NCBI GenBank assembly: GCA_035528395.1
Contig: DATKYR010000079.1
Coordinates: forward strand, 4,124 to 68,123
Source of the DNA: NIOZ-UU13 sp035528395
GTDB lineage: Bacteria > Planctomycetota > Phycisphaerae > Sedimentisphaerales > Anaerobacaceae
Direction of reading: 5' to 3'
DNA length: 64,000 nucleotides
The notes beneath the pieces were generated by a model that was not told the origin of the DNA, did no database searches, and worked only from the letters and a program-made list of their open reading frames with translations. The position numbers and the translations under genes were made by a program. Shown here one piece after another: positions 1-7,695 of this stretch (positions within the stretch are counted from its first letter, which is position 1; each line of letters opens with the position of its first letter).

Positions 1-487
1 CTACGGCGGACAAGATTGGGTTTGATTGGGTTTGAATTGGGTTTGTTTTTATATCCGGCCAGCGGGATAAAATTTTTATAATCCTTTGTATCATAGATAT
101 TTATATAAATTTGGACATTTAGTGAATTGGGTTTGTTTTGCATAAAAAGGAGCTGATTTGTAGAGGGTTCTCGACAGATGTAGAGGAGCGAGAGAGTGAA
201 GAGTGAGCTAAAGTGCCTAAAGTGAGCTAAAGTTGGATTCTCGATGCTCATGATTGGGAAATCCTCCTGATTTACTATTTACTATTTACTATTGAAGAAT
301 CACGAATCTGGGCTGGCTGGCTCTAAGTCCTTGCCACTCGGTGGCTTACGACATGCATACTGAAATGTCATCTATCGCCTGCTGGCGGTTTATGTTTGCC
401 TGCTGGCTAACATATGTGTATTTTAACGTATTTACAAACATTGTCAACAAAAAAGTGACCAAAAAAACATTTTTTTTGGTAATCCTG
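1..487. repeat. Composite intergenic repeat R, copy 1 (cut by window edge)
   Basis: This gene-free stretch matches 45549-46266 in the same order of parts. First come AAACCCAAT-type repeats next to GGCGGACAAGATTGGGTTTG. Then come a GTAGAGG..CTCGACAGATGTAGAG segment, a decamer-like AGTGAGCTAAAGTGCCTAA series, and a heptamer run (TTTACTA x3, 271-293). Last is a 180-bp block (310-487) starting CTGGGCTGGCTGGCTCTAAG and ending in a GACCAAAAAA/TTTTTTTTGGT palindrome. The short plus-strand reading frame inside it has no family features and is treated as non-coding. The function is unknown. The left end lies outside the window. Confidence 0.75.
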
Positions 488-599
488 ATGATTTATGATG
501 TTATATTAAGCTCCCTGCATTGCAGGGGGTTTTTGTTTCGTACATTTTTTTTAGTTTGTATTTTTGCTTTTTGCGGTTTTTACTTTTCACTTTTAACTT

Positions 600-2747
600 T
601 TAATTCTCCATCCGGTATTCATACATCTTGTATCCAACCTCTCGACAGGCGGCGATGGTCTCAGCGTAAGGCGTATCGCATATATCGATAAAGCCGACCT
701 GGTAGTTCTCACCGTCGCCCCGCCCGGTCGTCGCCTGGTCGCCATACTGAAACCAGTGAGTGCCCACAAGGTACGGGTTTTCCAGCCCCTCCCGTACATA
801 TCTGATATAAGCCTGTTCTCGCTCAGCTTGGTCGAAAGCGCTGCGAAGCCCCGTATGAAACATCCCTCTGTCCAGCGCCCCAAAATGGAATTCCCCGATG
901 ATAACGGGCTTATCTATCCCTTTCGGCGGCCGCAACGCCCGCGAACTGTACCTGTACCGATTGAAGCTGATGACATCACAATATTTCGCGGCAATGGAAA
1001 CGGGCCACTCCATACCAAAAAGCTCCTCTGGATAAAAGTGAAAATCAAAACGACAGCCGAGGTACAGCTTATCCGGTGCCGCTCCCTTAACCGCCTCACT
1101 GCACATTTGGAAATACTTCTCAGCAATCCTGCTGCTAAAGTTGGCGAGGTCCGTGTACGCCTTTTTCCTGTCAGGTACCTTGCGCGCTCGCAGCATACCT
1201 TGCCAGGAGTTGTACCCCGTGCCCCAGGCCTTATTAAGATTCTCGATAGTTTCATACTTGTCCTTGAGGTCCTCGACAAAGGCCTTCTTTGCTGCCTGCT
1301 CAGACGGCGACTGAAGCGTCCACAGGGCAAGATGTGGCTCACCACCCCAACCGCCCCACGTAAGCTCATTGTCTATAAAGTAGCCAATGCACCACGGGTC
1401 GTCCACCGTCCAGGCCAGTGCCTGTTTCAGTTGCCCCCCCAGTACCTGACGGAAAACAGGGTCAAACGGGTCAGGGAATTTACCCCAGTATCCCTTGGCG
1501 CCCTCGATACGAGGACCACCGCTGTTGATAGTCCCCACATAAGGCGTCTTCCGCGCCAAATATATCTTCTCATCCGACCAACTGCCGATAGTGTTCATCC
1601 CCCAGCTTCGCAGCCGCTTGTGAGTAATATCGGTAAAGACCTCCAGACAGTTTTCACCATACTTGCGAAACAGATTCGCCTGACTGAAGTTATAGGTCTT
1701 ATACTCGCCCTTGTCCTTGTAGTACCCGTGTGGAGCCCACGATTCCGTCCCGTAGAATTGAGCAAACGCCGAGCCCAATTCCGGAAGCTCCTCAAAATAT
1801 TTTTGCCGATCCGTGATGGGCGTAACACCAAACCACGCATCCACGCAGTCGACTCCATGCGACCAGAAGAGTCTCCCCTCCGGGTCTATCAACCACCACT
1901 TATCCTGATACTTCTCAACCCGGAAATGCCCTGTGGCCTCAAGTTGCGGCCCAGCCGTCCATCCGCCGTACTCGTTCCAGTCAGAAGGGCTCGGATGCTT
2001 GGCCAGGTCAGATGCCTCTTTCTCGCGCTGGCGAGCTAAGTCCTCCACCGAATGTGTCTTTCCAGGCCAGTCCTTGTGTATGTACTGACCGAATGTGTCG
2101 ATAAGCGGAAACATTGACGACCTCAGCTCCTCTAACGTAGCTGGCTCGTATGAACCATTAGCTCGGATATTATCGATTTCAATTGTATGCTCGGCTTGCG
2201 GCGCAGGGACAGAAACGAAAAGCCCTTTGATTTTCCTTAAGTTGATGGGCTCCATAATCCACACATACCCACCAGGCATCCCATTCATTCCAAAAAGGAA
2301 TTTCGCAAAATGCTCAGGCGGAGTGTGACGCTTAATAAGAACGGTCAGAGTTTTGCTCGCTCCCGCCGGGATGGTGACACCTCCGTCAACCCATTTATTG
2401 TTGTCAAGTCTGCAGGTTACAAGGACATCATTTGTCCCCTGATTCCGGACGTCCATAGCAACATAGAGAAACTGTGAGAGATCCCAATGTCCCTCTGCCG
2501 CCTTGAGCACAACCGTTGGCCTTTGCTCCTCATCGCCTATTGTTATGCGCAACGTATTTCCTTTCTCAGTTTTAGTTAAACTAACTTGGACGCCATCGGT
2601 GGTTTCAACAGCATCGAGGTCAAAATCTCCTTCAAAATCAAAAAGAAGCAGCGACCGTGTCTTTTCAATTGTAGATGGAGGGACTGTCCCTGCAATATGG
2701 CAGCCTGAGAAAATTATTATAAATCCAATCAGCCAGTTTTTTTTCAT
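600..2747 (-). CDS. Agarase-like (GH50-type, clan GH-A) glycoside hydrolase, lipoprotein
   Basis: This is a probable polysaccharide-degrading beta-glycosidase of the beta-agarase/beta-galactosidase kind. The N-terminus is a lipoprotein signal (LIGFIIIFSGC, lipobox Cys about residue 16), so it is probably membrane-anchored outside the cytoplasm. Residues about 35-200 look like a beta-sandwich carbohydrate-binding domain. The (beta/alpha)8 barrel follows, with GMNTIGSWSD near 385, the likely acid/base Glu in GYFIDNELTWG (about 461) and the likely nucleophile Glu in VIIGEFHFG (about 619). About 715 aa is typical of GH50-like proteins. I chose the ATG at 2747, 8 nt after AAAGGA; an in-frame GTG two codons earlier (2753) is the alternative. 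It appears monocistronic. The exact GH family and substrate are inferred, not proven. Confidence 0.75.
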   Translation of the reverse strand: MKKNWLIGFIIIFSGCHIAGTVPPSTIEKTRSLLLFDFEGDFDLDAVETTDGVQVSLTKTEKGNTLRITIGDEEQRPTVVLKAAEGHWDLSQFLYVAMDVRNQGTNDVLVTCRLDNNKWVDGGVTIPAGASKTLTVLIKRHTPPEHFAKFLFGMNGMPGGYVWIMEPINLRKIKGLFVSVPAPQAEHTIEIDNIRANGSYEPATLEELRSSMFPLIDTFGQYIHKDWPGKTHSVEDLARQREKEASDLAKHPSPSDWNEYGGWTAGPQLEATGHFRVEKYQDKWWLIDPEGRLFWSHGVDCVDAWFGVTPITDRQKYFEELPELGSAFAQFYGTESWAPHGYYKDKGEYKTYNFSQANLFRKYGENCLEVFTDITHKRLRSWGMNTIGSWSDEKIYLARKTPYVGTINSGGPRIEGAKGYWGKFPDPFDPVFRQVLGGQLKQALAWTVDDPWCIGYFIDNELTWGGWGGEPHLALWTLQSPSEQAAKKAFVEDLKDKYETIENLNKAWGTGYNSWQGMLRARKVPDRKKAYTDLANFSSRIAEKYFQMCSEAVKGAAPDKLYLGCRFDFHFYPEELFGMEWPVSIAAKYCDVISFNRYRYSSRALRPPKGIDKPVIIGEFHFGALDRGMFHTGLRSAFDQAEREQAYIRYVREGLENPYLVGTHWFQYGDQATTGRGDGENYQVGFIDICDTPYAETIAACREVGYKMYEYRMEN

Positions 2748-2753
2748 CGTCAC

Positions 2754-3445
2754 ATTCCTTTATTTATAAAAAGTATTCTGAAGATTATCTTGTCCCCAGC
2801 GACTCTGTTGCAAGCCGTCTGCATCCGTTCAATTTACATATCTCTTATTTCGCTTCGGCTGCGCTCAGTACAAAAGATAGCGTTTAGCGTGAAATTTCCT
2901 GCCTGGGCAGGAATGTCAAACGTACGATTCAAAGAAGTATTCTGCCACTTGGTGTTTCCGTATTTGGTTAGATAAAATAGGGTAATAGGCCATAAAAGTC
3001 AAAGGAAAAATCCCCCCAGCACAGGACTGGGGGATATATAAAATGATGGAAAGATAAAAGGAAAAATCAATTTATTCCGCCAAAAGACGGCGGATCTTCG
3101 ATATTTATTATTTACACCGTCAAAAGGCGCCGGATTCAGCCTATGGCGGATCTTTGACTTCGATATTGATTATTGGGTTTGAGTGAAAGTGGTGCGAAAT
3201 ATGACCCAGCCCACAGGTGGCGGGGCTAATCGGGGTGGCGTAGGGGGGGGGAGGAGATTTCGGATTTGTGATTTGAGATTTCATATTGGTTGATGGGTAC
3301 ATCTCGGGTGTGGGAGGACCCCGGGTGGAACCCGGGGCTAAGCGAGTCGGAGGCCCTGGCGGGGCCAGGGCGGTTTTTTAATTGACCCCCAAATAAATCC
3401 TTCGACCCATTCCCTTCGATTACACTCAGGGTAAACTCCCTACGC
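2754..3445. other. 692-bp intergenic region with hairpins and decayed repeats
   Basis: No credible gene lies here. It holds the upstream region of the glycoside hydrolase, a minus-strand terminator-like hairpin (3011-3034), two GGCGGATCTTCGATATT-like direct repeats (about 3088-3165), a CCCCGGG/CCCGGGG hairpin (3319-3338) and a GGCCCTGGC/GCCAGGG hairpin followed by T6 on the plus strand (3351-3379). It also holds a CCTTCGA..CTCAGGG sequence (3402-3450) of a type widely scattered in environmental genomes. Confidence 0.5.
3001..3034 (-). terminator. Putative intrinsic terminator
   Basis: TCCCCCCAG (3011-3019) can pair with CTGGGGGA (3027-3034), and the minus strand continues into ATTTTTCC. The hairpin lies about 410 bp beyond the stop of the minus-strand PD40/TPR gene, so it could end that operon. 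The distance is long, hence moderate confidence. Confidence 0.45.
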
Positions 3446-5788
3446 TCAGGGCAGGCTTTGCTGTTTGAAAAGTTCGAGCCATTTTTTGATTTCCTGAGCA
3501 AAGTTTTGGTCTCCCGCGGCGCTGGCGAGGTCAAGCGCCTTTTGTGCAAACAGAGAGGCCTGGCGGAATTGTCGTGCCTCGCCATAGTTCATTGCCAGCA
3601 GGTAATGCAGCATCGGCGAAGTGTCAATACCCGGCTTAAGCCGCACGGCTTCGGAGTAATGTTTGAGGGCCTGGTCGAGCTCTCTCTGCTCAGCCAGCGC
3701 CAAGGCGAAGCCGTAGTGGGCTTCGGCGTGGTTCGGGTCAAGCCTGACCGCCTCGGAGAAATTGACCAGAGCTTGCTTTGACTTTCCCGTGTAAAACAGC
3801 GCCCGGCCAAGATTAAGCTGCATATTCGCAGCGTTGTACTGTTTATCGAGGCCATCCGGCATACGTCGCAAAGCCTCCGATAGATGCTTTACGGCCTCGT
3901 CGAATTTTCTCTGGTGCAGCAGTGCCATACCTAAATCGTGATGTATGCGGGGGTCAGCCGGATTAAGTTGTATGGCCTTATAATAATGTTCCATTCCCTC
4001 TTTATGTATCCGTTTGACATTGTACAGAAGAAAGCCAAGCCTGAGGTGTGCTTCGGCGTTGTTCGGATTTAGCTCCAGTGCGTTTTTGTACTCCTGTATC
4101 GCGTTATCCGCGTCGCCGGCTTTGAAGAATTCATTTGCGGCCCTTATAAAAGAATAATCGTTCAGGAATTTATCGTGGATTTTCCTGATGGCGTAGGGCT
4201 TAGTATTGATAAACTCAGGTATGTTGGCGGCTCGGTCGGGGGAGGTAAAGTGTGACAACAGGACAGCAGGTGTGCTTTGTCCATGGTCGTCGATGTGAGT
4301 GAGGAAAAGCTGGGTGTAAGCTGAATTTGCTTTTGAAGAAAATACCAGCCATTTTCCGTTTGGAGAGAAGCTGTGCCAGGAGTTCATCCGGGTTGTGTTG
4401 GCCCGCAGTCTTACGGCTTTGCCGCCTTCGGCCGGTATGATGTAGAGTTCGCTGTCGGGCTGAAGCAGCATATAACTTTTGGCTTTGCAGAATACAATCC
4501 ATTTGCCGTCGGGCGAATACTTCGCGAAGAAGTTGCTCATGCCGTTGGCCGAAGCCCCTTCGATTGGCTCGGGGCTGCCGCCTTTTCCATCATTAAACGG
4601 AATCCTGTACAAGTCGAACAAAAAAGGCTTTCCGTCTTCGGTGAATTCCCTGCACTCTTCGCGGGTCAGTAGCACATTACCCTTGCCCAGGGTATGCTTG
4701 AGGTCGTATGCTTCGGCCCTGGCGAAAACGATGTATTTGCCATCGGGGCTCCAGGCCGGGTTGCTCTGGACGTATTGCGGGTCATCGGCTCCCGGCAATG
4801 ACTGGAAAGTACGTGTTTGGGTGTCGTATATGCACAGGATGCCTTTGATGGGGAAAAATAGCTGTGAAAAGGCCAGAGGCGGCATCGGAACAAAAACGGA
4901 TTTGTCCTTTACGGTACTGACGACGAATCTGCCGTCCGGTGAGACCTGAGAAAGCAGTCCGAAGGTCTGTTCCCCATCTTCCTTCCTGTAATCATTCCAG
5001 GTTATGATGTCGCTGGTGGCAAGAAGCATTTGCTCTGCAGTGCGTGTGATAACGTATGAGCCTTTACTGTTGGCATAATCCACATCCATTGCGAGGACTT
5101 TGCCGTCGGCGGAAAAGGAATGGCAGTTTCCACAAACCGGTACTTTCTCCAGGACAATCGGAGGCTGTTTCGGCGAAGAGATGGTGCCAAAACGCCACCG
5201 GATTTGCGAGGGGTCCTTGACGGCGTCAATAAAGGGCAGGTTCACTTCCCGATAAAACAATGGTGCTCCAACCTGGTCTTTGGATGTTTTGATTGAGATT
5301 TTGCCTGCCGAGAGGATTTTTCCCCGGTTCCGGCGACTGACACCCAGGATGGTAACCATTGCGTGGTTTTCCAGGGAGCGTTTTTTTATGACCTCCCATT
5401 GTGCCGGCTTGGGTGTCCACTGGTTTTCCCGGACGAGGAAATTCATCCCATTAGAAATCTTCGCTTTTTGGCCGGCATTCTCACCCCTTTTGGAATTTCT
5501 AACGGAATTCATACGACCCTGGTCGTCCTGGAACTTGATGGTTATAAGCCAGGTGTCAGAAGTCGAGTCAGCATCTTCCCAGTGAAATGTAGGGGGCACA
5601 ATTTCCGGGGGAAAAAGCGTCTCATTAAGTGGATAGCGAATCGTCAAGCCATCGTACTCGGCATCATCCCGATAAAGTGCTAATATGTTTTCTATTCGAG
5701 GCCCGGGCACATAGAGAGCGGTTAGTATTACTACGACAATAACCACTATGCTAATGCCCATAGCAAGATATAAGGATGGTTTTCGCAT
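3446..5788 (-). CDS. PD40 beta-propeller / TPR protein with a CxxCH haem motif
   Basis: This 780-aa protein has an N-terminal membrane anchor (residues about 7-27), so the bulk probably faces the periplasm. A domain shared with the neighbouring 538-aa protein follows. The motif VCGNCHSFSADG (CxxCH, 219-223) fits one covalently bound c-type haem. Then come PD40/TolB-type propeller blades (repeated SPDGKYIVFAR, SPDGKWIVFCK, SPNGKWLVFSS) and about six TPR repeats (about 540-760) with NPNNAEAHLRLG-type units. Residues about 94-115 are a 22-residue insertion encoded by a palindromic element; removing it restores RMNFLVRENQW, which aligns with the paralogue. An inverted repeat lies 23-58 bp upstream of the start. 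Haem attachment and function are inferred. Confidence 0.7.
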   Translation of the reverse strand: MRKPSLYLAMGISIVVIVVVILTALYVPGPRIENILALYRDDAEYDGLTIRYPLNETLFPPEIVPPTFHWEDADSTSDTWLITIKFQDDQGRMNSVRNSKRGENAGQKAKISNGMNFLVRENQWTPKPAQWEVIKKRSLENHAMVTILGVSRRNRGKILSAGKISIKTSKDQVGAPLFYREVNLPFIDAVKDPSQIRWRFGTISSPKQPPIVLEKVPVCGNCHSFSADGKVLAMDVDYANSKGSYVITRTAEQMLLATSDIITWNDYRKEDGEQTFGLLSQVSPDGRFVVSTVKDKSVFVPMPPLAFSQLFFPIKGILCIYDTQTRTFQSLPGADDPQYVQSNPAWSPDGKYIVFARAEAYDLKHTLGKGNVLLTREECREFTEDGKPFLFDLYRIPFNDGKGGSPEPIEGASANGMSNFFAKYSPDGKWIVFCKAKSYMLLQPDSELYIIPAEGGKAVRLRANTTRMNSWHSFSPNGKWLVFSSKANSAYTQLFLTHIDDHGQSTPAVLLSHFTSPDRAANIPEFINTKPYAIRKIHDKFLNDYSFIRAANEFFKAGDADNAIQEYKNALELNPNNAEAHLRLGFLLYNVKRIHKEGMEHYYKAIQLNPADPRIHHDLGMALLHQRKFDEAVKHLSEALRRMPDGLDKQYNAANMQLNLGRALFYTGKSKQALVNFSEAVRLDPNHAEAHYGFALALAEQRELDQALKHYSEAVRLKPGIDTSPMLHYLLAMNYGEARQFRQASLFAQKALDLASAAGDQNFAQEIKKWLELFKQQSLP
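5440..5512. repeat. Palindromic element copy in frame inside the PD40/TPR gene
   Basis: On the minus strand the element has left arm CCGTTAGAAAT and right arm ATTTCTAATGGG. It is flanked by a 7-bp direct repeat, ATGAATT (AATTCAT at 5440-5446 and 5506-5512 on the plus strand). The repeat-to-repeat distance is 66 bp, a multiple of three, and encodes NSVRNSK...KISNGM. The inner part has AAAGCGAAGATTTCTAA, which recurs in the intergenic copy at 15854-15922. Confidence 0.75.
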
Positions 5789-6078
5789 CTATTTTATTTC
5801 CATTCAACCAGCACCAATTAGGCGTGAGTCTAAGCTCAATTGGTGCCGGATAAGTCAAGCATACTCCATATCTTAAATATCGTAGATGGGAAAAAGAAGC
5901 TTAACCTCGTTAGAAATAAATCGACAGAAAGATTATCATACATGTTTTTGTTTTCTAACGGGGCTAACTGCAAAACGAAGCTTTCTGTTAAAAAAGTATT
6001 TGTTTTTTGGACTGCAACAAACCTGTCAGACGCGTGCGTATCCGTATTATAGGGCTAAAATTGTCCACATTCGGAGGA
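5789..6078. other. Intergenic region between the two PD40 genes, with inverted repeats
   Basis: This 290-bp gap splits the likely operon. It contains the inverted repeat GCACCAATT (5811-5819)/AATTGGTGC (5838-5846), whose sequence recurs upstream of the DUF6057 gene, and a palindromic element copy (about 5901-5968). A promoter for the downstream PD40/TPR gene could lie here, but I see no convincing sigma-70 boxes. Confidence 0.5.
5901..5968. repeat. Palindromic element, intergenic copy
   Basis: Arms TTAACCTCGTTAGAAA and TTTCTAACGGGGCTAAC flank a spacer of about 35 bp. The arms match the consensus TTAACCCCGTTAGAA seen at 15854, 26708 and 52131. A following AAACGAAGCTTTCTG (about 5972-5988) resembles the inner part of other copies and may be a second, nested fragment. 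Confidence 0.7.
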
Positions 6079-7695
6079 TTATTCGCGTTCGGTCAGCCAC
6101 GGCTGAACAGGCTCAGGAGGCGCTCCGGCTTTTGGCGTAGCCATAGTAACAGGGAACGGGGCCGATATTTTTCGAGAGCCGCGAACCACCCGGCCCAGTG
6201 TTTCTTTTGTTACTCTAACAGGCTCCCGTACCAGCTCCGGGACACTGTAAGTCCAAAGGCAGGAGTCGTAATAGGTCGGGTCTTTCTGTGACAATAACAG
6301 GGGCTTATACGCCTTGCCTTGTTGGTCAACGTAGCTAATATAGGTTCTTGTAAAAACCCCATTTTTCCTTTTACTGCTGAAAGCTATCCATCGGCCGTTA
6401 CTGGACCAGCTATGCCAGGATTCACTTTTGTCGCTGTTGATTTCCAGCCGGTGGTATTCATACCTGCCGGTTCGCTGGACGGCTTCGAGGTCTATCAGGT
6501 ACAGGTCGCTGCTTTTCTGGTAAACGGGGAAGCAGCCATAATTGCACATACAAAATAAAAGCCAGCGTCCATCGGGACTGATACGAGGCAGGAGAATGCT
6601 CAGGCCTGTATCCTTAGCTGAGAGGACGGTTTCCAGTTCGCCCCACTTATCGCGGTCGATGTCGTAACTTATTCGGACCAGGTCGTACTTGATTTCGTCG
6701 AAGTAATCAGGAATAACGTTACGGTCCGACCACGATAGCGGTGCGCTGCAGAAATACAAATAACGACCGTCAGGCGACCAGGTAGGATAGGTTTCGAGTC
6801 GGTCCTTTTTGGAAATCTGAGGCGAAGTTTTTATGGTCTTAGAGTCAACCAGGTAGTAAGCCAGCAGGGAATCAAGGTCAATCACGTCACGTACCTCAGT
6901 TCTGGCCGAATGAAAGAACTGCTGCACCATGTTTACGGAATATGCCGCGACCCGGCCGGTTGGATGCCACGATGTATATCCGAATTTTGCCCCAATCTTG
7001 TTGACTACGCCGTCTTCGAGAAGCAGGACGGAGCTGCCATACACCGCGCTGCGGATGCCGATAAACATTTTGTCGGTGCGATTGTTACAGAATGTGTGAC
7101 AGTTAAGACAGCCATGATTGAGGTATCCATTGTCTAATACGAGTGATTCATCAAAACTATTTAGATTGCGCTGATAGATGCCCATGTTCCTCCAGATTCG
7201 ATGACCCGGCCGAATCTTTCTGTATACCAGAAACGCATCTATATCTTCATCGGCGATCTTATTAGTAATGGTGGAAAAACGGTTCCATTGGTCGTTTGCC
7301 GTCTTCACAAAGACATCAAAACTTAACTGTTCTCCGCGATTGGCATTAAGAAGCTCGTGCCACCGGCTCTGGGGAATCATAATCTCCGGTGTGTCGCTGA
7401 ATATCTCAATCGGTTTTCCTTTTTTAGAGTGTATTTTTACGAAATAGCCTGAGCCATCCTGTTGTATGAGAAAGTTTAAGGGTGCGATATTGGGCGGTAC
7501 AACCGAGCCGGAATAATCGGGACTGATTCCTGGATGGCGATTGATGACGCTGTATTGCGTGATTGTTACTTTTTTGCCGCGGAAGGCGTAAAACACGACG
7601 GTAATTATAAGTGCACAGGTTATAAGTGCGTAAATTATTTCAGCTTTTATATTTTTATGTTTTTTTGCGTTGGTCGGCTTTTGCACTTGAGTCAT
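6079..7695 (-). CDS. PD40 beta-propeller protein with a CxxCH haem motif
   Basis: This 538-aa paralogue of the neighbouring PD40/TPR protein lacks the TPR tail. One N-terminal membrane segment (about 19-37) anchors a probable periplasmic body. It shares the first domain (VVPPNIAPLNF here, IVPPTFHWE in the paralogue). A single CxxCH motif lies in HGCLNCHTFCNN (196-200), and propeller blades follow (YPTWSPDGRYLYFCS, LLPRISPDGRWLLFC, HSWSSNGRWIAFSS). The ATG at 7695 overlaps the DUF6057 stop in an ATGA junction, so the two are almost certainly co-translated. The combination suggests a haem-bearing surface or periplasmic complex. Its biochemical role is unknown. Confidence 0.7.
   Translation of the reverse strand: MTQVQKPTNAKKHKNIKAEIIYALITCALIITVVFYAFRGKKVTITQYSVINRHPGISPDYSGSVVPPNIAPLNFLIQQDGSGYFVKIHSKKGKPIEIFSDTPEIMIPQSRWHELLNANRGEQLSFDVFVKTANDQWNRFSTITNKIADEDIDAFLVYRKIRPGHRIWRNMGIYQRNLNSFDESLVLDNGYLNHGCLNCHTFCNNRTDKMFIGIRSAVYGSSVLLLEDGVVNKIGAKFGYTSWHPTGRVAAYSVNMVQQFFHSARTEVRDVIDLDSLLAYYLVDSKTIKTSPQISKKDRLETYPTWSPDGRYLYFCSAPLSWSDRNVIPDYFDEIKYDLVRISYDIDRDKWGELETVLSAKDTGLSILLPRISPDGRWLLFCMCNYGCFPVYQKSSDLYLIDLEAVQRTGRYEYHRLEINSDKSESWHSWSSNGRWIAFSSKRKNGVFTRTYISYVDQQGKAYKPLLLSQKDPTYYDSCLWTYSVPELVREPVRVTKETLGRVVRGSRKISAPFPVTMATPKAGAPPEPVQPWLTERE

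Noticed and set aside
341..691. Plus-strand frame of 116 codons in the first repeat block
   Set aside because: It covers composite repeat R and runs into the antisense of the hydrolase gene; no ribosome site or family match.
756..2039. Long plus-strand reading frame (427 codons) opposite the glycoside hydrolase
   Set aside because: It lies wholly antisense to a gene with clear signal peptide and active-site motifs, and its translation shows no domain or sensible composition.
3319..3379. GC-rich hairpins with T6 on the plus strand as a terminator
   Set aside because: No plus-strand gene lies upstream, so it cannot be the end of a known transcript; kept only as part of the intergenic description.
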